From Incurvaria masculella (lineage: Eukaryota > Arthropoda > Insecta > Lepidoptera > Incurvariidae), in contig OX335641.1 in NCBI GenBank assembly GCA_946894095.1, forward strand, positions 8,450,501-8,514,500: 64,000 nt of DNA, in the 5' to 3' direction. The stretch's first letter is position 1. Every line of letters starts with the position of its first letter. The translations under genes and the position numbers were made by a program. Positions 11,169 to 22,359 of the stretch are shown here, piece after piece. Under the pieces are notes generated by a model. That model was not told where the DNA came from, did no database searches, and worked only from the letters and a program-made list of their open reading frames with translations.

Positions 11169-14100
11169 TTGTGGTGAATTAGTTGAGAGGCACTACGAAA
11201 GTATATTTTTTTAAGTTTACCGCTTACATTATATTTTGAAAATTTTCTAATTTTCCGGTGTGCAATGCTGTAAATAATCTTTTCAACATATTCAAGAAAA
11301 TGTATTTTTTTGCATTAAGAAGATACTCTTATTTTACGTATCTAAAAACAACAGGTAGATTGGGTGAGAACTGACCTTTTAGAACTGTTATTACAACCAA
11401 TAATCTACAACTACGTAGTTCAAATATATATTAACAATTTTAACACAACTAAGATGAGACCATCTTCTAAATATTTTTTTCTTCAAAGTCAGTTACAACG
11501 ACATGAAAGTAAATGACTGTACCTACGCCTCTCTACCGCTACGGTCAAACACATGAATGGAAAGTGTAATGATTTTTCCAAATATCCTTTAATGATAGAG
11601 GCGTCGACTATAAGCAGGGTGTCTCACACACATCCTGTCACAGATTGATTACCAACGCCGCCTACCGGCAGGAAAAGGAAATGAGCCTCCTCTAGGCAAC
11701 ATTAGCGAAGATACACCTCCTTATAGATTCATTACTCACGAAGCACCATTATCTTGGACACCCTGTACTAGGTTAAATATAAAAGCACACAACATACAAT
11801 TGAAACATTCCATTTTAACACTTCATATACGTACTTGATACCAACATTTTTTTTAAAAAAAAAATGTTTAAACTGTTTTCAATGTTTGCAGTGCATTATT
11901 TAGAATAGCTAGCATTATTATAGTTTGTGCTAAGATAAAAGGGCCGTAACGTATTTTTTCATAATATTTGCAGAGACATATCAATGTTTTTCCAAAATAA
12001 TCAATAATTATTACTAGGTTTTGTGCATTTTTAGTTATCAATTATACGTTTGATACAATAGTGTATCTAATATTCAGAATGTTATTTTTTTTCTAATTAC
12101 AAAATATAGGTTACACAAAAAAAACAAATCAACGAACTGAACGTAACTAACCATTTACTCGAACATTTAATATTAATAAAAATGGTGGGTTACAAATCCG
12201 TGATAAATGCTCCATATGTTAATGCTTGGTTTCTAATCCATCAGCTTTTCCAATGATCAGCAGTTATACTAGGTATTACGTCTATTCAATGTGTATATGT
12301 AACTCTATCCAGGTATAATGTATTCATAACACTCAGAAATCTCGGCTACTACTTCCCGTCGGATGTGATAATGCAAAATGAACCATTACATGAGGTTTTT
12401 TTTGTTTTGTTATATTTATTTAATAATAAGGTGTTAAAACAATACCTTATTAATACGGTTATAAGGTTTTGTTTGATAAAATAATGGAACAATGGTAAAA
12501 TTGTCGACTAAGATGTAATAATGATGAATTATTAGATTTCTTCAGAATACACGCCACACCGTAAATCAATTTGATTGCGAAGTCCAATAAATACACAAAT
12601 GTGATAATGACCGTAATTCATTTTTAAGTTAAAAGATATTAATTATTATAAAGTAAGGTAAACGCCTATAATATTATTTGAACTCGCGCAAAACGCAATT
12701 GCGTATCCAATTTTCACCCAAAAAATATTTCTTGGTTTTTTTTACCTCACTTCTGCATTTAACATGCCTTCAGTACTTGCTCCTATTCCCTTGAGCGAAG
12801 TCGAGTTCAAACATTGCTATGTAAATGTTATTGAAAATTTATTGTTATTAGTTTGGCGCAACTCGCTAAGTGATATTCAAGAAAATTCGGAGCCGAAGCT
12901 TTTCCGGGAAATATGTTCGGGATATTTCCCTTATTTATGTATGGAGGCGAGTGGAGTCTCGCATTCATGCTGGAGAGCTTTCCGCGTGAGAACCTTTAGT
13001 GATTGCTGCCGGAGGGGGGGGTGAGGGGAGAGAGGCGTCACTCGAATTCGAGTTCTTCCATTTTGACGGTTTGCCGTAAAATACCTTCAGGTATTTTAGA
13101 TAATTATCGTCTTTTCCGATTACACGTTCCGAAATAAAGAAAATAAATATCGAAACGTTTTATTAATAAACGTGTATTTGTAGGTAACAACATTGAACTA
13201 TTGAGATATTACATTTACGAGATTATCAGATGAGATCGCGTATTAAGAAAATTATGGAATATTCCGACAATTCTATGAATCGATTTCAACAATCGCTTTT
13301 TTTCTGTTATTTCAAGTAGTTTTGATATGAGAATGGAAAAAAAACTTCATTAACTTTAAATAAAATATTTTAGCTTTTTTACAAAGTGAATCAATATTTG
13401 TTTGGAAATAGTTATGTGTTTTTTGTGATTTTTCAAATCCAATTTTTAGATTTTTAAAATAGGTGTCGCATTTAATAAATGTCACAGGGATTAAAAAAAA
13501 CATCTTTAAAATATAAAGTTTCATTCGTATGAGAGATGAATTTAGTTCACAGGAATGACATTTTTCAATGGAATACATACCTAGTGTATCCTTCAAATGG
13601 TGCAGTAAATTGTCAGAGATGTAAAATAAAATGGCTGCGCTCCCCTCCTCACGCGAAATTCCTTACTATTTCAGCCAGACGTATTAACACCGAGCAATGA
13701 AGTGAATTAAATTGTTTCAAACTGTCGCTCAGTTTCGTAAGAATCTCGAGAGAAAGGGGATCGTTACATTAGTGCGCGAGAGAAATAAACGCAGAAAACA
13801 TTTGCAATATATTTAGGGGCACACCGCATTTATATTTAGTTTTAAATTAAGATTTATATAACAGATGCAAGAATCTTTTGTTTTGTCTAGTTTTGTTTTT
13901 TTGCAACTTCGTCGTTAAAGAAGATGAAAATGCAAAAAAATATATATCATAGCTAAGAAATAATTAAATACTTCACTGAACTACAAATAAAAACTTTTAA
14001 AGTAGCGAAAGATTGAGCAAAATCCTTACAGTATCGGAATCTACACCTTACGATGCAATTTACATCTACCTAAATCCTTAAAGTTTTTTTTAATTATGAT

Positions 14101-14884
14101 TAACAAATTTTAATTTCAATGCAATTATAGAATTACTGGTGTTCTTTAAGATAGCAGAGATTAAAAAAAAACTATTTATATTTCCATTTTAATCGACTTT
14201 AAGTCTTCAGATGAGCAAAAATAAAAATTCAAGTAAAGATATTCAACTTCCAGTAGGTATCCCCTCGTGAACAGTAACTGCCTTTTGGGTCGCTAACAAC
14301 ACTTGTCAAAAGCCTACCACCATCAAATCAGCATCTCGGGCGCGCGCCGTTTGCAGACACGCTTCACGGCCAATGATTCCCTTTTCACAATTTATGTAAG
14401 CGCCTCGCTGCGAAATGTAAGCGCCTTTTCACGATAGGCATTGAATGGCGAAGGAAATTTATTCGCAAAATTCGAGACGCGACGACTGAATGGGTTTCGG
14501 GTGAAAGCTTGTTTGGGTTGTTGTTATTCTATTTTATTGTAATCGAAGAATAATTATGCAGTTATGTCAATGCTGTGAATATAATGTTTAGCAAAATGAT
14601 AGAAAACTTACGAGTGCGATTATTCGATCCACATAAATTAAAATAAATAAAATTTTAAAGAAATTAAGTTTTTAATTAAATACATTTAGAATATGTTTTG
14701 CTAATGTATAAAAAAATATAAATTCAAGAATATTTACATTGAAAATAAGGTTCTGTTTGCTAAAATCTATTAAACTAATGTTATATAATAATATAAGCCC
14801 TTGATACCGCATTACCGAAAGTACAAGGTGTCAAAACCTTGCGTTCATATGGTCAATGAGTAAATTTAAAATGAACAATCTACC
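11169..14884. other. Non-coding DNA, no gene seen
   Basis: Frames at 12764-13024 (86 codons, plus) and 13312-13596 (94 codons, minus, Lys/Phe/Ile-rich) have no recognisable domains. A CpG-richer patch at 14330-14470 includes two AAGCGCCT words. The rest is AT-rich. Confidence 0.45.
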
Positions 14885-15013
14885 TTAAAAGCGAGTCGGA
14901 CAAGTAAAAGATTTAACAAACCTTTCTTATATTTTTATTTTACCTATTTGTTGTTATTGCGGCAAAATATATACACACTATGTGAAAATTTCAGCTGCCT
15001 ACATCAGCAGTTC
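14885..15013 (+). repeat. Partial copy of ~290-bp interspersed repeat A
   Basis: It contains the family's internal block TTTTACCTATTTGTTGTTAT, then GCGGCAAAATA, then TACACACT and GTGAAAATTTCA, as in the fuller copies at 33861 and 36819. The 3' end with the GACGGACGG stretch is missing and the 5' part is degraded. Confidence 0.65.
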
Positions 15014-15117
15014 ATCAGCAATTTGTAATTTGAATTGAAGACATGTAGAAATGAATGACATGAAAAAGGCCGAAGAAATAATACTGCAGCGAAATATGGA
15101 AAGGTACTTTTAAGCAC

Positions 15118-15364
15118 CAGGGGGTCCATTCAGGGCAAGAGTGAGTTCGAATTCGTCAATAAATATCAACTCACTTTTTTAAATAGTCAATTTTTCCACA
15201 CTTCTTGAACATCATTACAGTTAGGTAAAAATCTGGTCTGTCCCGTAAATACGTTGGAAGTATAAATAACGGTTCCGTTATTTAAATAATAATATATTTC
15301 CCAGCTATTTTTAGGTTAATTCACTCCCGAGCTCGAACTCACTCTTACCTGAATGTACCCCCTG
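15118..15364. mobile_element. 247-bp MITE with CAGGGGG ends
   Basis: The ends are inverted over about 38 bases with few mismatches: CAGGGGGTCCATTCAGG on the left and CAGGGGGTACATTCAGG read from the right, both continuing with AAGAGTGAGTTCGA. No coding frame is present. CAGGG ends are seen in hAT and other cut-and-paste groups. No clean target duplication is visible, so the superfamily is open. Confidence 0.65.
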
Positions 15365-15815
15365 TTCGTCTTCATCCTAACCTAACTCTCGGCACAGCCA
15401 AACATACTGATTTTTCATGAAAAAAGCTTTTACAAAAATATAAATTTCTCACTCCTAGGCAGAAATAAAACAAAAAAAAAAAGAAAGTTTTGTTTGTAGG
15501 TTCGCATGTCATATTGCCTTCCAAACGAACGTCCGCAATTAGGCGATTAGTCCCGCATAGATGCCTCCCAACTAGTTTTCTGGAATGTGCATCGTAATTT
15601 GTGCGATTGACATCTTGACCTCTGCAAGGAAGTAAACAGTTTATTTCCCGGCAACGGGTATTGTTAGCGAACGAAAACAAGGGAAGAGAAAGAATGCACC
15701 GATGTCGGAAGGAAACGTATATGTTCATCATGTGAATTTCAAATATTCACCCAAGTATTGGAACGTTCACTTTATTCGTATAGAAAATTCATTAATTTTA
15801 TTATTACCTTATTTC

Positions 15816-16513
15816 CGGGATGAACCGGTACAAAACCAAGGCCATGGCGACCGAGGGTATGACGGGAGGACAAATCGTTATCGACGGAGAAGTGATCGAA
15901 CAGGTTGAAGAGTACGTATATCTCGGTCAAATCCTGCGGCTTGGTAGACAAGGACTGTCTAGTCTAGGTTGAGCGACGGATTCAACTGGGTTGGGCTGCC
16001 TTCGGAAAGCTTAAGTTCGCTCTGAGGTCTGACCTTCCGCAAAATTTAAAGACCCGAATATAGGACCAGTGCGTCCTCCCGGTTATGACGTACGGGTGTG
16101 AAACGTGGACTCTGACGGTCGCCGTTGTCCAAAGGTTGAAAGTTGCCCAGCGAGCAATGGAGCGAGCCATGCTGGGAATATCGCTACGGGATGTGGTGCG
16201 TAACGAGGCAATCCGCCGACGTACCAAAGTATTCGATATTGGACACCGGGTGGCTAAGCTAAAATGGCAGTGGGCTGGTCACGTCAGCCGAAGAGACGAC
16301 GACCGTTGGAGTAACCGTGTCCTACACTGGCGGCCGTGGACAGGCAAACGGAGTGTGGGAAGACCACCCGCCAGGTGGGAAGACGACATCAAGTGCGTCG
16401 GCGGAAAGCAGTGGTTCCGTACCGCTGAGGGCCGGGAGGACTGGAGAAGGATTGGAGAGGCGTATGTCCAGCAGTGGACGCAAACACGCTGACTGACTGA
16501 CTGACTGACTGAC
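15816..16513 (+). mobile_element. 5'-truncated RTE-clade LINE tail
   Basis: This is the C-terminal part of a reverse transcriptase of the RTE/BMSRE kind, decayed. The frame opens at 15820 with a YVYLGQILRLG motif, shifts to another frame near 15960, then reads RRIQLGWAAFGKL, is stopped by TAG at 16061, and continues as MTYGCETWTL, RAMERAMLGISLRD, KWQWAGHVSRR, GKRSVGRPPARWEDDI and YVQQWTQ to a stop at 16490. It ends in a (TGAC)n tail, as RTE elements do. The element is flanked by an 8-base direct repeat, CTTATTTC (15808-15815 and 16513-16520), which is the target-site duplication. It cannot encode a working enzyme. Confidence 0.9.
15820..16492 (+). pseudogene. RTE reverse transcriptase C-terminal fragment
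   Basis: The coding remnant of the LINE at 15816-16513. The last open piece (16085-16492, 135 codons) covers the region after the RT catalytic core, ending in the family's usual YVQQWT. The FADD catalytic motif lies upstream of the truncation point and is missing. One frameshift near 15960 and one nonsense codon at 16061-16063 interrupt it. It is higher in GC than the surrounding DNA, which fits recent arrival. Confidence 0.9.
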
Positions 16514-16520
16514 TTATTTC

Positions 16521-17070
16521 ATGTCAACAGGAAAAAAATCTGATTCATCAAAATACATTGAGCAAACTCTTTATTTTTTTATTTCAGTATGGAAAAATAC
16601 AGTTGTCAAGAACAATAATATTTAACAGATCTGGTTTCTACAATATTTAATAAAATGCTTTTAATAGATTTCACTGCAGATATTGGATATTCGTTTATTA
16701 AGAAACTCATTAAGTTATGTATTCAAGCCAATCGAATCTTCATTTATATATCTACTTAGAAACAATTCTACTGATCACTTAATATTTTAAATCGTGTACT
16801 TCATATAAACATTTCATGATTCTCTAACATAAACGAAAACGACCTCTTCAGATATCACAAGAAGCATTGTGATGAATATTGAGGCAGAAGTCGCAAACTA
16901 TTCCATTGGACGAATTAATTATTAAGCGCAGGAACTTGACGTCAGCCATTTGTTCGTTTGACCGCCTTTGTAACTCTACCTCTAGCTGAGCAAGAGTTCA
17001 GAGGTTGCAAACGGTTGGTTCAGTCGGGATTGATAAGTTATGTTTATGTAGTAAAATTTTATTAAACAAC
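16521..17070. other. Unassigned DNA between LINE and mariner
   Basis: AT-rich in the first 350 bases, then a GC-richer patch around 16910-17030. No coding or repeat feature recognised. Confidence 0.4.
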
Positions 17071-18282
17071 ATGGTTGGGGAAAAAGTTTCTTCGCATTTT
17101 TTAAGAAAATTCAAAACATTTTTTAATATGGTTTATTTACATTTAACTAAAGTATGTAGGTACCATTTTGTTCGATAACTTTTTGCCATCTTGTAGGTAG
17201 GGACATGATCTCATTGCTATAGAAATATTGGGACTTCTGATCAATATACCGCGACAAGTGGTTTTGGCAGTCCTCTCGTGATGTTAACCTGACACTGCCT
17301 AAAGAATTCTGAAGAGACCTAAACAGGTGGAAATCTGAAGGTGCAAGGTCAGGACTATACGGCGGATGCATTAACACCTCCCAGCCAAACTCTCTTAGTT
17401 TTTGCTGAGTGGCTAAAGATGGCCTCTTGCTTTAATCTCATCAGTTGTTCGCAGTAGAGTTCAGAATCGATGGTCCTGCCTGGTGGTAACAGCTCATAAT
17501 GAATAATGCCCTTCCAATCCCACCACACACACAGCATCACCTTGTTGCGAGTTAACCCGGGTTTCGCCACAGTCTGTGAAGCTTGACCGGCCTTTGACCA
17601 CGACCTTTTTCGCACGTTCTTGTCGTACGTGATCCACTTTTCATCACCAGTTATCAGCTTCTTCAAAAATGGTTCGGTTTCATTACGTCGTAATAAAGAA
17701 TCACAAATGAGTACACGGTTCATTAGGTTTCTTTCAGTGAGCTCGTGAGGTACCCAAATATCGAGCTTTTTTGTGTACCCAGTTTTTTTCAAATGCGCCA
17801 AAACTGTTTTGTGGTCAATTCCTAGTTCTTCAGCTACGTCGTAACTACTGATATGCCGATCTTGCTCCACTTTTTCAAAAATGGCATCCATTTTATCCGT
17901 AATAGGGCGACCAGAGCGACGTGCATCTTTGACATCAAAATTTCCGGATTGAAAACGCTTAAACCAAATTTGTGCTACTCTCACAGACACTGCACTAGGT
18001 CCATAAACATCGCAAATTTTTTTCGCGGCTTGCGTTGCATTGTTACCTTTTTTGTAGTAAAATTTTAAAATGTATCGAATTTCTTCATTAGATTCACTCA
18101 TTTTGACAGTACGAAAAACAAATGAGAATCACACATTTTCCTAATTTGAATTTGGAATTATGTTCTTTAAAATTTAAACTTTCAATGATACCAAAACCAG
18201 CCAGATACAAATAGTATAGCCAAAGAGATTTTATTACAAGTTCATACATACTATAATGCGAAAAGACTTTTTCCCCGACCTA
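17071..18282 (-). mobile_element. Inactive mariner element
   Basis: A nearly full-size mariner (about 1.2 kb; the family is usually close to 1.3 kb) on the minus strand. Terminal inverted repeats are clear: GGTTGGGGAAAAAGTTTCTT at the left end and GGTCGGGGAAAAAGTCTTTT read from the right end, both followed by CGCATT. Over 27 bases, 24 match. TA follows the right end; the left flank reads AT, so the TA duplication is not intact. The enclosed transposase is broken, so the copy cannot move on its own. Confidence 0.92.
17147..18101 (-). pseudogene. Mariner transposase, internally deleted
   Basis: A DD34D mariner transposase cut by one deletion. From the ATG at 18101 the N-terminal helix-turn-helix region (about residues 1-110), a WVPHEL motif, and the first catalytic Asp in TGDEKWI are intact. 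Near residue 220 the frame reads MRLKQE and then enters sequence that, one frame over, spells SLATQQKLREFGWEV. About 25 codons are missing, including the HHDNARPH-type block with the second catalytic Asp. The other frame then carries the third Asp (PPYSPDLAPSD) and runs to a stop at 17147. Total span is 955 bases against roughly 345 codons expected. Apart from the deletion it has no stop codons, so loss of function may be recent. Confidence 0.92.
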
Positions 18283-18598
18283 TTATTTTAAATCTGATAA
18301 AACGCAATCCATTACCAATCATAATGACCTTTGATGTTACTATATTAGTTCAATGGAGACAATATACTGCTTCCCAAATACTAAGCTTAAAAAATGGAAT
18401 GTGCGTTTTGATGGAAATATTAATTAAGGTCCTGATATTTTTCGTTTCAACTTGGTTTTCGCTAAAGTATCTCTTCTCCTATCTTATTCAGTAAAGAAAA
18501 TAATTAACACAAACATCATCCTGGTACCAAAAGGCTTTCTAATACCGATATTCTGGCTCATCGGTTGACGATTGTAAAACTCCAATTCACACTCACCA

Positions 18599-18880
18599 GG
18601 TTTTTTTTATGTAACTGGGCACGTATGGTTAATACCAAGCTGACCGTAAGATATTAGCCTAACACCCTTAATGGAAACTAGGTGCCATGCCAGGACCATC
18701 CTTATATTGCTCGGCTATATTGAACTGCATGGAAAATACGGACAATTTTCAGTGCCGCTTCGACCATCGTTAATTCAATGCGATGTTACCAACCCGTGCG
18801 GGATTAACCCTACCATCTAGTGAGTAAGAAAGGGGACCTACAGTTTTACGTGGAATCCGAACCACGGCCAGCCTCAATGG
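18599..18880 (-). mobile_element. 5'-truncated SINE copy
   Basis: The plus strand starts with a T run (the element's poly-A tail on the minus strand) and follows the full copy at 46093-46486 block for block: ATTAGCCTAACAC, AACTAGGTGCCATGCCAGGA, GGACAATTTTCAGTGCCGCT, TCGACCATCGTT, and GGAATCCGAACCACGGCCAG. It stops at CCTCAATGG, just short of the 5S-like head. Lack of the promoter head makes it a dead copy. Confidence 0.85.
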
Positions 18881-19180
18881 TTGCAAATGGAGCGCGCAGC
18901 GGAAGTCGAGTTCCGTCAACTACGCGGTCGTTCACGAGCGAGCGGGTCTTTTTACGCGCCCAAGACACCCAAGACACCTCCAGCGGGCTAGCTGTCGAAC
19001 ACTCAATAAGTGCGTTCTTTTGTACGTGTCAAGTGCAGCGGCTCCGTCACCGAGGACCACCTGCGCGGGCGCATACCGCAGATTCCATCACTATCACCCA
19101 AGAAGGCGGCTGCCAGCAGGTATTCGCATCTATGTGAAGAGGATTGGAGCATCGAGTGCTCTCCACAGGTAAACTATACC
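18881..19180 (+). other. GC-rich segment with open frames, unidentified
   Basis: Composition changes sharply to GC/CpG-rich, and two overlapping plus-strand frames (18820-19137 and 19010-19231) cover it. Potential splice donors read CAG/GTATTC at about 19117 and CAG/GTAAAC at about 19168. No known domain is seen. It could be a 5' exon of a host gene, a retroelement leader, or a diverged repeat. I cannot decide. Confidence 0.3.
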
Positions 19181-20280
19181 ATCTTTACACAACACTCCTC
19201 GCGAAAACGAGCTTTAGATTTTTCTCGGTAAACTATATCGGTTAAATTATCTGGCCATCGGATTTCCGATTTCGTTGTAACTAGGATTATTATGCTAAAA
19301 CTAGGAAATTAAAATCGAAATTAAATAAGAAAACATTACTTCTAATAACTCTATGAATCTCGTGTAAAGCTTTGAAATTAAGACAAAGTTTTGCGGCCCT
19401 GGTTGACCTTCCCTGCGCTAGAACGACGATTGTCGGAGACGTCAGATTGCGTCTCAAAGTCCCAACAAACAATACACGGGAATACATTAACTTGAAGTCA
19501 CCGCCAGGGACCGCCACCGCCGCCCCAACCTGAAGAGAACGGATCCTAAAACGTATTTTAGAATAGCTAAACATAACTTCCTAAGTGGTATTGCTGGTGA
19601 GAGCACTAACTTGTTTCATGGTGGTAGCAGGTCTTATGATTCTATATTATATTGAAAATTAATTTTAAAAGTTAGTTTCGATCTGCATAAAAGATTATTG
19701 CAGGTTTAGAGTTTTTGCTTCAATGTGGTATATGAAAACTTCGAGAAATTATTGTTTCCACTTCTCTTCAGCCCACAATGACACTGTTCGTGAATTTCAT
19801 TTAAATGTATGTATCTATTAATGGAGTGTAGTAAAATTTTCGAGGTTATCACTACAGCACACATACATGCATTGTATAGATATGCATGTGCAGATAATCA
19901 GGATTTCCCTGTGTGGACCTTTGCCAGAGTAAGGGAGATTCCTGAGATAGTAACATGATTTAACTTTTTATTATGATATACATTCTTAAAATGAAAAATA
20001 AATCCATATCGCATACATTTTAAGTGTTCATCTCAATTTGTTTACACACATCTGAGCCTATATTACGAGTTACAAATGACATGACGAAAAATTGCTAAGA
20101 TCATCCGTTCCGCAGGCCTACATCATTTAAGCGATTTACTAAATCGCCCGTTCGGGGATTTTATATTTATAAAAATCCATGTACGGGCGATATTTGTAGT
20201 GTATCCCTCAAATGCCTGCTCTATTTAAAGGGGTAAGGGCGTGCAATGCTCAAATTCGATGTAATGGGCAAAATAAGGTA
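19181..20280. other. Non-coding DNA with one hairpin
   Basis: No gene seen. A GC-richer patch at 19380-19550 includes a GCCACCGCCGCC stretch. A two-stem hairpin lies at 20143-20191. Confidence 0.4.
20143..20191. repeat. Two-stem inverted repeat
   Basis: An outer ATCGCCCGT/ACGGGCGAT stem of 9 pairs is followed inward by a GGATTTT/AAAATCC stem around an AT-rich loop. It could form a 49-nt hairpin with a small internal loop. Nothing flanking suggests a transposon. Confidence 0.45.
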
Positions 20281-20379
20281 GGCTTTGGCATGTCACCTAG
20301 TTCCGAGTAGTGTTTTGGGCTAATATCACGAAAATAGGTGTGGTGTTAATCATCGATGTCCAGTGTCATAAAAAAAAAA
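20281..20379 (+). mobile_element. SINE fragment, plus strand, with A tail
   Basis: Reads in the sense direction of the SINE family: GGCATGTCACCTAGTTCC, GGGCTAATATC, TTAATCATCGATGTCCAGTG, then CATAAAAAAAAA. Only the 3' part of the family is present. Confidence 0.65.
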
Positions 20380-20639
20380 TATTGCTTTCTAAGACCGCTG
20401 TTAACACGCAAACGCATCAAGAAGTTTTAATCTTAGAAAGATGAATTCACTTTTAATTTATTTTATTTGTTCAAATTAATATAATCTAACTAAATTCAAT
20501 GTATTATTAGAGCAGACATAACTACATAAACAACTATAAGCATTATTGATGGTACTAACAGCTTCACTTACCGCGTGACAGACAACTCGCTTTAGGCCTT
20601 TGACCTAAGCGCTAATGTGTGCTGACGACCTGGGGCGTC

Positions 20640-20835
20640 TTCGGGCGACAGAGCAACATGGGCACCAAGCCTAGGGGGGTGTGAGCTAGTGGGGTAACCG
20701 CACCCAGGGGGTGTGAGCAGTGGGGAGTGGGGCTATCGCGCCGCTGGGGGCGATCGAGTGTGGCGCGGGGGCGAGCGAGCGGTCGATTGTCGCGGACACA
20801 TGAAGGTCGATGTACTTTGCCACTGTCGACCCTTT
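20640..20835 (+). other. GC-rich island with G-run direct repeat
   Basis: The segment has two copies of GGGGGTGTGAGC followed by AGTGGGG (near 20675 and 20707), then several G4-G5 runs and CpG-rich sequence (GATCGAGTGTGGCGCGGGGG). It could form G-quadruplexes or mark a regulatory island. A frame of 89 codons starting at 20713 has no recognisable domain. Confidence 0.4.
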
Positions 20836-22154
20836 GTAATATGGGGACAGTATTATAGTGGCACGGAATTAATACTAATTAAATTGATAGGGAAATGTTA
20901 TTGTGTGTGTTCAGATGGAATATGTGCATGTATTAAGAGATATGTTACGTTAAATTTAGATTTGATTGCATTATTTCATTAGGCAAAGACAATTTAAACG
21001 GATTACCGATACATAAAATGATATGTTTTGTCAAGTATAAAATTGAAAAAAACTTTGAAAAAGGTTTTGACGGTTTCTTCTTCGTGAATTGTAATCATCG
21101 AGCCATGGTATACAGAAACAGGTATAACCTAAATTGGGTGAATATATTATTCGAAACTGAACATGTTTTGTTTTACGACTTTAGTTTACAAAATCAAAAA
21201 AATACATCCTAGTCATACAATGTTAAGTGTGTAGACATGTGTCGACAAAAATGTCTGGTGAAAATAAATATATTGGTATTGAAAACGAGTGAACTAAGTA
21301 GAACCAAAATCAGTTTCGTTTACTAAACCACCTCCTTTCAACTTTGTTCTGTATGTGGGCTCGCGAGCAATCCTGAACCAATATAAAATAATGTCACATT
21401 TTTAGAGTCGTTGCTCTGTGAAGAAAAACTAAAAAGATGTAACATTCTGCTACTCGTTTTTTGAATGTTTTATCATATTACTTCTAAATGCATTTTCTAA
21501 CGCTATAACGTGACCCTGTAAACTTCCTATTCGTTTTCCTCCCTACACCGATCTTAGCAATATCCCAGTGCGAAAACATTTACGATACTGTAGAATCAAT
21601 TAAATCAACGTTTACTTGTAATTGTATCTTCCAATTTCTCCACCGGTTGTAAAGTTTCGTATTTTTCTCGGTCTCCTCAGTGATCTCCCACCTCAGCTCA
21701 CCTCCTGCAAGCTGGTTGCCCGTGACACTCATCCTCTCCCTAATTATGCGTTCTTTGTGCTCGCAGTCCGCGTGTGCTGATCCGTGCTGATCGCAGATGT
21801 CGCCTAATTAGTTGCCACCTCCGCCGCCGCCCTGTCTGACATTCCAATTAGGCATATTGAAGCAGCTATGGCTGCAACTAAATCAATTACGAGGTATTTC
21901 AGGGCTATCTATATTATATTTTGTATAAAAAAATACGTGAGGTCTTGTGAGGCAGCCTACAGAAGCGAAGCTTTTACACATTTTTTTTAATTTAAATTGA
22001 GTACCAACACTAAAGGTCTCGGTCGCAAGCTTCCATAAATTTGACACAAATTAATTTTATCATGGCAAAATTTTATCTGCATATTAAAGAAAGCTCGTTG
22101 AGAGCTTTCATTTCAGTTCCAAAAATCGGCTTAGGACTAGAATTTTCAAAAAAT

Positions 22155-22359
22155 ATGATACCATTTTAATTTTAGTACCAACAGAATATATTACGGAGGA
22201 ATATAAGTTCCAGGTATATTACACAATATTATTTGCACATGACGGATAGTGAGATCTCTATGATACCTTTTATTTCAGTACCAACAGAATATATCGAGGA
22301 ACAGACGATCCAGAGATATAACACAATACAATTTGAACATAACTTGACGATAGATCTTG
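22155..22359 (+). repeat. Diverged tandem duplication, two ~103-bp units
   Basis: Both units begin ATGATACC, share TAGTACCAACAGAATATAT or CAGTACCAACAGAATATAT, then an ATATTACACAATA or ATATAACACAATA block, and end near GATAGTGAGATCT or GATAGATCT. A further weak relative (GAGTACCAACACTAAAG) precedes them near 22000. Confidence 0.6.

Noticed and set aside
13312..13596. 94-codon minus-strand frame
   Set aside because: Made of Lys, Phe and Ile from AT-rich DNA; typical chance frame.
15372..15731. 119-codon minus-strand frame
   Set aside because: Contains a poly-Phe run from an A tract, has no known motif, and lies between a MITE and a LINE.
17071..18282. Mariner as an active autonomous copy
   Set aside because: The block with the second catalytic Asp is deleted and the frame is shifted.
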